Of a stretch of DNA of 64,000 bases, positions 56,428-64,000 are shown one piece after another (position 1 is the first letter of the stretch; every line of letters begins with the position of its first letter). The DNA is from Eustoma russellianum (lineage: Eukaryota; Streptophyta; Magnoliopsida; Gentianales; Gentianaceae). A program made the position numbers and the translations under genes. The stretch is from assembly GCA_036186865.1 (NCBI GenBank), contig AP025040.1, positions 35,352,912-35,416,911 on the forward strand. The letters run 5' to 3'. The notes beneath the pieces are model-generated. The model did no database searches, had not been told where the DNA came from, and saw only the letters and a program-made list of their open reading frames with translations.

Positions 56428-57590
56428 GAGTGTCATGGACTCTATTTTGTGGATGACTTGGACCAACACGGAGCGGTAGCGCTTGCTCACGGGACGGTTG
56501 ATAGACAAACTTGGCTGTGGCACCGACGACTAGGTCATCCATCCTGGGGGTATATGAAACAGATCCTTCCTGACTTAGCTTCTAAATCTTATAATTTTTC
56601 GTGTGATACATGTAGTTTAGCAAGGAGTCATCGACAATCATTTTCATTAAATAATACTAGACATCCAATACCTTTCTTATTAATACATTCTGATCTTTTG
56701 GGACCTTCACCAGTACCAAGTCCCAATGGTTACTCTTACTTCGTTTTATTCATTGATGACTGCACTCGAATGACTTGAGTCTACTTTCTCAAATACAAAT
56801 CCGAGATGTTTGAGAAATTTACCCGGTTCTACTCTTTTATACAAACTCAGTTCCAGAAACAAATTCAGATTCTCCGTACTGACAATGGTGGGGAATATAT
56901 TAATGAACAAATGAATAACTTTTTTCGAACCAAAGGTCTGATTCATCAAACCACATGTCCTGATACACCACAACAAAACGGAGTTGCAGAATGAAAAAAT
57001 TGGTTCATCTTGGAAATTACCCACGCCCTTATATTTGAACCCGATGTTCCTAAATCCTACTGGCCTGAGGCGGTTGCCACCTCTGTTTACCTGGTCAACC
57101 GTCACCTACCAAAATCTTGAATCTTCACTCTCCTGTCGACACTCACTAAATTTGTCCCAGCCCCAGACACACATACACTTTCTCCCTGGATATTTGGATG
57201 TACTGTATTTGTCCATATTCCTAAATCGTATCATCACAAACTTGAGCCTTGTGCAGTCAAATGCGTTTTTGTTGGATATGGGGTCAATAAGAAGGGGTAC
57301 CGGTGTTATGATCCACTAACCCACCGTATGTATACCACTATGGATTATGACTTCTTGGAGTTTGAATATTATTTCTCTCACCCAATCAGCAGTCAGGGGG
57401 AGAAAATGATAGGAGACTCGCTTGATTGGTTGCTCAGTCCGGTTTTTCCTACAACTATCCCAACAGAGCAAGTTAGCCAAACCACCGGACCACAGTTTGA
57501 AACAAACGAACAGTCCAGCACTTTAGGGTCATTCCCAGACTCGACCTTGCCCGAATCTCCTGAGGTAAGTACTCATGATTAGTTAATTAA
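56428..57590 (+). pseudogene. Copia integrase (fifth family), broken
   Basis: This resumes the element interrupted at 47750: removing the insertion and one GTTCT restores a readable frame across the site. The zinc region WHRRLGHPSWGYM...FSCDTCSLARSH is at 56449-56778, followed by the Asp contexts LIHSDLLGPSPVP and LRTDNGGEYINEQM (56806-56994). The sequence reads PQQNGVAE and stops just at the catalytic Glu (TGA at 56992-56994). The C-terminal half is spread over frames at 56984-57582, including VFVGYGVNKKGYRCYDP-like. Several stops are present. Confidence 0.85.
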
Positions 57591-58735
57591 TCCGACTGAA
57601 GTCACTAACTCTTCAGTTATACAAGAGCAGTCTGCCAGGTACATCCTTCTATCAAGAAGCAACCGTGAAGTACCACCAGTTCGCTACGAACTAGAGTATC
57701 AGCCTCAAAACTCCAGATATCCAGTAGCAAACGTTGTCAGGGGGAAGTTAGCCTCTTCAACAAAGAACTTCGCCAGAACAATTCGTAATGTGGATATTCT
57801 AAAGACAGTAGAGGAGGCAAAAAGAATCCCAGAACGGATGCAAGCTATGCCGGAGGAGATGAATGCTTTAGAAAAAATAGGGACGTGGGAAAAATGCAAG
57901 CTGAAGACAGGAAAGAAACCTGTAGGATGCAGATGGGTGTTTACAGTCAAGTACCGATCTAACGAGGCAATTGAAATGTACAAAGCAAGGATGGTAGCCA
58001 AGGGATATACACAGACATATGGAATAGACTACTCCGAGACGTTCTCCAATGTGGCCAAGATGGAAACTATCCGGGTTCTTTTCTTAGTGACAGCAAACCA
58101 AGATTGGCCGCTATATCAGTTTGATGTGAAGAATGCTTTCATGCATGGAGATATGAGGGAGGAGGTGTACATGGAAGCTCCACTAGGTTTTTCATTGGAA
58201 TTCGAAGAAAGAGAAGGATGCAGGCTAAAGAAAGCGCTACACGGGCTAAAGCAATCCCCCAGGCCATGGTTCGGAAGGTTTACCAAGGCAATGAAAGAAA
58301 ACGGCTATCGACAGAGTAACTCAGACCACACGCTGTTTCTCAAGAAGATAGGTAATCTGATCACGTGCCTCATAATCTATGTGGATGATAGGGTTATCAC
58401 CGGAAGTGACTAAGAAGAAATGACCAAGCTTCGAGAGAAGCTGTTCCAAGAGTTCGAGATGAAAGATCTTGGTTCAAGTACTTCTTGGGAATTGAAGTGT
58501 TTAAAATCTAAGAAGGAGATTTTTATCTGTCAGCAGGAGTACATACTGGACCTACTAGTTGAGAATGGACTAGTGGATTGTCAACCTGCAGCTACTCCAA
58601 TGATCCTAAACCATGGACTGCGAGAAAGCAAAGGCGAGACAGGAGTGGACCAAGGGAAGTACCAAAGACTAGTAGATAAACTTATATACCTCGCACACAT
58701 TGTCCGGATATTGCATATGCAGTCGGAATAGTCAG
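57591..58735 (+). pseudogene. Copia reverse transcriptase (fifth family)
   Basis: The frame 57790-58413 is a good RT piece: WVFTVKYRSNEAIEMYKARMVAKGYTQ, YQFDVKNAFMHGDMREEVYM, CRLKKALHGLKQSPRPW and the catalytic IIYVDDRVITGSD at its end, where a TAA interrupts. The next frame (58420-58731) has FQEFEMKDLGSS and the connection region (YILDLLVENGLVDCQPAATPM). Damage is mild for this element, two breaks in the domain. Confidence 0.88.
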
Positions 58736-59108
58736 CCAGTTTATGCACTGTCCTCACTATCAAGTGCTGAGGCCGTGTTCTGAGGAATTGCACGAGGATT
58801 AGCAAAAGTACTGTGGCTAACGAAGTTGTTGACCGAGATGGGCTATCCACTTAAGAGAGCATATCAGATTCAGTGTGATAATAAGACTACAGTTAGTATC
58901 TCCAAGAATCCAATGCAACATGATCGTACAAAACATGTAGAGGTAGATCGGCACTTTATCAAAGAATTACTGTAAAGTGGGATCATTGGACTCCAATACA
59001 CGCGATCAGAGGACCAGTTAGCCGATATCTTAACTAAAGCTATTTCAAGCGGGATTTTTCATTCAACGCTAGACAAGTTGAATATCAGAGATCTGCTTAT
59101 TCAACTTG
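58736..59108 (+). pseudogene. Copia RNase H remnant (fifth family)
   Basis: The N-terminal part of RNase H is deleted or unreadable. From about 58795 the end reads LAKVLWLTKLLTEMGYPL, QIQCDNKTTVSISKNPMQHDRTKHVEVDRHFIKELL and DQLADILTKA, then NIRDLLIQLEGEC. Confidence 0.8.
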
Positions 59109-59115
59109 AGGGGGA

Positions 59116-59311
59116 GTGTAAAGAAAGTAAATAATAGGCAATTATTGTAAGATCAATCAAGAGTAAATGTGATTGATCTATAATAAGTGTGATTGATTTA
59201 TTTCCTTCTATATTTAGGAGAAGTGACTATATTAGTAAATGTAAATCAAAGGTAAAAGACAAGTGAATAAAAATCATCTTTCTTCCTTCTGGTGCTATTC
59301 ACGCTAATACA
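59116..59311 (+). mobile_element. Probable short 3' LTR (fifth family)
   Basis: After the purine tract TTGAGGGGGAG (59105-59115), the LTR starts TGTAAAGAAAGTAAATAATA and may end at CGCTAATACA (59311), about 196 bases. The matching 5' LTR was not found upstream of 46145, so the end is tentative. Confidence 0.55.
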
Positions 59312-61179
59312 TGTGAACGGAGTTAGAAGGCAATTTATGTTATGGAGAATCATTCTGTGGAAGATGAAAAGGATTGGTTACTTATGCATGCACCACTTTA
59401 AATATATTGATTACGTATAAGAATAAGTTGAATGTATTTAGAGTAGATAACGTTCGGGGTAGATAACGTCGTATTTAAAAAACAGATAAATACGTGGTTT
59501 GGATTCCAAACGCGCTGTTACGGTAGAAACGGTGCCACAGTGCAACGATGTATGAGAACTATTGAATGGAACTTAAATAGGGTCAAAGAGGTGTCAGTGT
59601 ATTACGGTTCATAAAGCAGCACACGGTGTTTGAGAAACAATTTAAGTGAAATTTGAAAACGAATTATATTAATTACGTGTCATGTTTTCCAAGTAAATTG
59701 TCTGATGCTTCTTCTCTTTCCGGTAGGGGACAAGCGATTTTGGCCAACAATAACAATTGAGTATTTCAGCTAATGATATGTATTCACGTTGATGACCAAA
59801 ACAACATGCATTTATTATTGTAAATTCAAGTAAAAAAGATAATACAAGATGGTGACAATCATGGTTTGCTTTTCAGGCTACTTTCAAATTTGATCTGTCA
59901 TTTTCTCTTTTCTTATCTTTTTTTATTGCTTTGGCGACGCTTTACGGACGCTTTCGCCAGTAAAAAGCAGTGATAAATAAAATTCCAGCCCAACATGCCA
60001 GCTTCCTTTTGCTAATGATATTTTATCTTCGAGTCAAACTTTTAGTTTCCTCCAAGCTTTTCATTCTTATGTTGTATAAGGTAATTCTTTAGCCTTTCAA
60101 TTTGTTTGGCCTGTGTTTCTCTAGCCCTTTGCTTCTAATGATAAAGAATATGTTCTTTTGGATACCTGATCATTAGACATCAGTTTTTGCCCACATTTCA
60201 TTCACAAAAAATGAGCATGTAATGTTTATAGATACACACACATATATACACACATATATATGTATATATATGCACTATATATATATATGTGTGTGTGTGT
60301 GTGTATATATATATGTGTGTGTGTGTATGTATATGTATATTATGTGTGTGTATGCATATATGTGTATATATAGGCCATATTGGGTTAATAATTCTTCCGC
60401 GATGTATTATCTACACAAGTAGACAGTTCATTACATTCATAACAAAACTCAAGTAAATCCGAGACCAACATCAACATAAACGAGACCCAGTCTAAAAGAT
60501 GAACAAAAATTTTTAGCATCTACTTCTGATGAAGATGTGGAGCACGACCTATAGGTAGAAGACATGCAGAGGGTTGGAGAGGGAGGAAGTTGTTGGAATA
60601 TAAGCCATATCAGGTGAAGACTCAGACCAGAAGCAAAGAGATGATGCCAGTGTGTCAAGCAGCAGAAAATCTCTTTGAGGCATTTCATCGAACAGTTTCT
60701 TCTAAGACTCGAACACTTATTCCTGTCTAATTTTGCATGAATTATGTTTATTTTCATCAATTTATTATACATAATTGTTATTTAACCATAGGACATTAGG
60801 TATACCATCATTTTGATGATTTAGCTTTCTTTTATCCAAAGGATTTTACCAGCCAAAAATAGTAGTTGGTAGTCTCGCCGACAGATATTGCTTTAATGCC
60901 TTTGTGAATGATAAGTGAAGTTTTTACCTCATTTCAAGTGGTCATTGTGCAATATTTGAGCTCATTTTCTCTATATGGCACCAGAGAAACCGTGTTGTGC
61001 GTGAGCTCAAATTCAAATTTTTTACTGTTCATATTCATCGTCTTCACCTTCAGCTGAACTTTATTCTTCTAAACTTGGAATATAGAATCTGTTGGAAGCG
61101 AGGCTCCGTCCGATCCTAGTCCTGCTGTTGTTCCCACTAACTCGACTTGAGTTAGCTCAAGCCATAACATTATTGAGTC
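59312..61179. other. Unassigned intergenic stretch
   Basis: About 1.9 kb with no recognisable element or gene. It holds a TG/TA microsatellite (60228-60375). A 107-codon minus-strand ORF at 60449-60772 has no domain I recognise and is probably chance. Confidence 0.5.
60228..60375. repeat. Compound TG/TA microsatellite
   Basis: Alternating TA, CA/TG and TATG runs over about 150 bases. Confidence 0.9.
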
Positions 61180-62160
61180 AACTCTTGTCACAATAACAAA
61201 TCACAACCTGAATGGGAACAACTATCTGGCCTGATCTAAATCTGTCAAGATGTTTATCACTCACAAAGGTAAGGAAGATTACCTTAAGCCCGACAGTGAA
61301 GGTCCTGATGAAAGTGATGCGCAATTTAAAATTCATAATGCTGAGAATTCCATGATTATGTCATGGTTCATTGGGTCAATGACCACTGATGTAAATGATA
61401 GCTTTATTCTCTATGATTCTGCTGCTGAAATTTGAAAGCGGCTCAAGACATATATTCTAAGTTAGATAATATCTCTAAGTTCTATGAACTTGATGTCATG
61501 CTTCATGACATCAAGCAAGGACACTCATTGTGAATGTGTATTATGGGTCAGCTAAAAAGGATTTGGCAACAGATTAATGTCTATGACACTCATAAGAGGC
61601 CAAATCAAGAAGCAGATAAAATGTGTAAAAGTATTACTAAAACAAGAAGAATATTTAGAATCTTGGCTGGTTTGAAAAAGGAAGTTGATGCTGTTAGAGA
61701 ACGGATTCTTGGCACTAAGCCACTCCTTCAATGAATAATGTGTTCTCTGAGATAAGTCAGGAGGAAAGTAGGATTAAACTCATGATAAGCTGTACTTCCA
61801 CAACTGAAGGAACATCAATGGCTGTTTCTGCACCGAAAAATACTCAAGGTGATCAGGTTACTACTAATGCAGTAACCAGGAGATATGTTCCTCCCTCTAA
61901 AAATGATAACAGGAGGAGCGGTGACTCTAGGCCCTTCTACAAATTCTACAAGAAAACAGGCCACACAGAAGAAAGGTGTTTCGCCAAACATGGTGGACCT
62001 CTGGCTAGATTCAATGAACAATGGAGGAACCCTGAACCTTGGAGGTCTCAAGCCTCCAAAAATGGTAACTGGAGAGGAGTCTGCCCAAATGTGTCCACCA
62101 ATTATGTTACTGGACCATCTGATGTCCCAATCTGGAGTCAAATGGATGCAATCTTCTAGT
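61180..62160 (+). pseudogene. gag: Copia gag (third family, copy 2), broken
   Basis: Gag starts near NHNLNGNNYL (61200) with FITHKGKEDYLKPDSEGPDESDAQFK and SMIMSWFIGSMT. It continues through stops and frameshifts to KSITKTRRIFRILAGLKKEVDAVRERILGTKPL and MNNVFSEISQEESRIKLMISCTSTTEG (61534-62159). The zinc-knuckle region YKFYKKTGHTEERC has lost both Cys of CX2C. It matches 32886-33555 and supplies the N-terminal half missing there. Confidence 0.88.
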
Positions 62161-62870
62161 TTATGAAGCAGCATCACTCTCAGCAACAAGCCCTGGTGAG
62201 AAACCTAAAAGCTATTCAAGCCACTAGGCTGGCTATGGTAAAAATTATAAACTCCTTTTTGCTTGGATTGTTAATTTTGGAGCCACACATCATATGACAT
62301 GGAACGAAGAAAAACTAACTGATTATGTGCTGTTTAATAATCATACAAAGGATAAGGTTCCTAATGGTGCTTGAATTAGTATTGTTGGATGTGGAAATAT
62401 GAAGCTAACTGAGAACTTGAAATTAAGAATTAATCTGTTCATATGTGAGCGAAATTTAAACTTGATCTCTGTTGGGAATTTTGCTAAAGATAATATATGT
62501 GAAGTGAGATTCTCACCCTTTAAATGTTATTTCAGAAGATCTTCTCCAAGAAAATGATTGGCAGTGCTAACAAAGTCAATGGACTCTTCCTTCTTCAAGC
62601 TGATGAGTCAAGGCCTCTTAGTAGTCAAACTAGTATAGGATCATGTATGATTGCTAGTAGGAATACTGAGAGCATTTTGTTATGGCATAAGAGATTAGGG
62701 CATCCTAACTTATTGTACCTCAGAAGGCTTATGCCAGCCATGTTTATTAATGTCAAATAATCTGATTTGTTTATTGAAGACTGTCTATTTGCTAAAAGTT
62801 GAATCCAAATTTTTTTTATAAATCTAGTGCTCCTTTCAGTCTGATACACTCAGATGTTTGAGGACCTTCA
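62161..62870 (+). pseudogene. Copia protease and GAG-pre-integrase (copy 2)
   Basis: The protease site reads VNFGATHHMTWNEEK: the catalytic Asp is now Asn and Ser/Thr is Phe. The pre-integrase zinc region LLWHKRLGHPNLLYLRRLMPAMF (frame 62524-62760) is well preserved. Stops occur throughout. Confidence 0.82.
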
Positions 62871-63600
62871 ATGGTAGCCAGCATCAATTGTGCTAACTGG
62901 TTCATCACCTTTGTTGATAACCATACAAGACTTACTTGGCTATGCTTGATGAATCAAAAGTATGAAGTTGGGGACGTTCTTAAGAAATTCATATGCATGG
63001 TTCAAAAGCTATTTAATACTACAATAAAAACGTTAAGAACAGATAATGGCCTTGAATATCTTAGACCATCTGTAAAGATTACTTTAATACTAAGGGAATC
63101 CATCATCAAACTTCTTGTACGTACACTCAACAATAAAATTGAGTTGTACAGAGGAAGAATAGACATCTCCTTTAATTAACAAGGACAATTATGATGTCTA
63201 TGAAGTTCCTAAGCATTACTGTTGTGAGGGTGTATTTATTGCTACACACCTCATTAACAAAATGCCATCTAAGATACTGAACTATGTCACTGCTAAGAAT
63301 GCTTTGTCTCAGCATTTTCTTAATTCAAATTTGTTTTCTGAAATGCGTATGAATGTATTTGGTTGCATTGTGTATAGACACATTCCTGAGTAATTTAGAA
63401 GCAAGCTAGACATGAAATCTGAAAAATGTATCTTTCTTGGGTATTCTCATGCTCAAAAGAGATACAAGTGTTACTATCCTACATCAAGAAAAATGTATGT
63501 TTCCCTGATGTTGTATTTGATGAATCTAAGACATTCTATGCTAAAGGTGTCATTAATTCTTAGAATGAAAAGGAATGTAGCACCTAGAGTATAATTGGTC
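62871..63600 (+). pseudogene. Copia integrase (third family, copy 2)
   Basis: The first catalytic Asp region is near 62845 (LIHSDV-like). FVDNHTRLTWLCLMNQKYEVGDVLKKF and IKTLRTDNGLEYLRP (second Asp; 62871-63179) follow, then the C-terminal FRSKLDMKSEKCIFLGYSHAQKRYKCYYP (63412-63594). The Glu segment is disrupted. Confidence 0.82.
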
Positions 63601-64000
63601 TTCCTAGCAATTAGACTGTAAGAGGAGTATGTGACCAAAGTGAGGAAAGTATCCCCACTCACCTCAGAGGGGTCTTATTGGTTCTGATCATCATGAGAAT
63701 ACTTACAGGAGTATTGAGCAATCTGAGGGTGAATTATCCTCATTCAGGGAGATTGTCCTAATTGATGATAGACCCATTGCTATCAGAAAGGAGGTCAGAT
63801 CATATGTTAAAAGGATATATCCCATTAGAAATTATATTTTATATGATTATCTTAATGGTAGCTCTAAAGAGTTTGTTTCCTCACTTGACAGTTTAAGGTT
63901 CCAAGGGATATTCAGGAGGCTTTAGCCCAACCTGAATGGAAGAGAGCTATTACTCAGGAAATGAATGCCTTGATCAAAAATGGTACTTGGGAAGTTATAC
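63601..64000 (+). pseudogene. Copia linker and RT start, continues past window
   Basis: A decayed linker, then from about 63889 an in-frame RT start: VPRDIQEALAQPEWKRAI and QEMNALIKNGTWEVI, the classic first RT segment of copia pol. The element runs off the right edge. Confidence 0.8.

Noticed and set aside
60449..60772. 107-codon minus-strand ORF as a small gene
   Set aside because: No recognised domain, no gene context, next to a microsatellite; length is within chance expectation.

Overview
The window reads as nuclear DNA of a flowering plant (inference; no species can be named). It is AT-rich and I found no intact host gene. Almost every recognisable stretch is retrotransposon: Ty1/copia elements including a Sirevirus-type family, a Ty3/gypsy chromovirus of Tekay/Del type, a 5'-truncated L1-type LINE, and a miniature TRIM element. 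Such dense nesting is typical of gene-poor plant heterochromatin. Family names rest on motifs and structure read by eye, not on a database search.

Layout. (1) 1-9609: an LTR and decayed pol of a Sirevirus-type copia on the minus strand. A nearly complete but end-truncated Tekay LTR (minus, about 4210-7825) follows, then a plus-strand Sirevirus-type gag that lacks nearly all of pol. (2) 9610-32885: three plus-strand LTRs of the same Sirevirus-type family (L2, L3, L4), separated only by short internal remnants. L2 is split twice, by a LINE (about 9957-11960) and by a 14.4-kb Tekay composite with three LTRs (12072-26520, target duplication ACACT). L3 holds a 352-bp TRIM (27720-28071, target duplication GTTAC). 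(3) 32886-41904: a gag-protease remnant of a third copia family, an unassigned AT-rich stretch, a fifth Sirevirus-type LTR (truncated), and a decayed copia pol with its 3' LTR. (4) 41905-46144: unassigned DNA containing a pair of ~1-kb direct repeats. (5) 46145-59311: a decayed copia element interrupted by a young, apparently intact copia element on the minus strand (47751-56422). That element has 1476-bp LTRs, target duplication GTTCT and one 1322-codon gag-pol frame. (6) 59312-61180: unassigned DNA with a TG/TA microsatellite. (7) 61180-64000: a second copy of the copia family seen at 32886, running off the window.

How the parts relate. The only element that looks able to supply its own proteins is 47751-56422. 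The Sirevirus-type copies without pol share the same arrangement (gag tail joined almost directly to the polypurine zone) and so look like a non-autonomous subfamily that depended on a pol-bearing relative such as the minus-strand copy at the left edge. The nesting gives relative ages: the Sirevirus-type LTRs are older than the LINE, TRIM and Tekay composite inside them, and the copia at 46145-59311 is older than the intact copia inside it.
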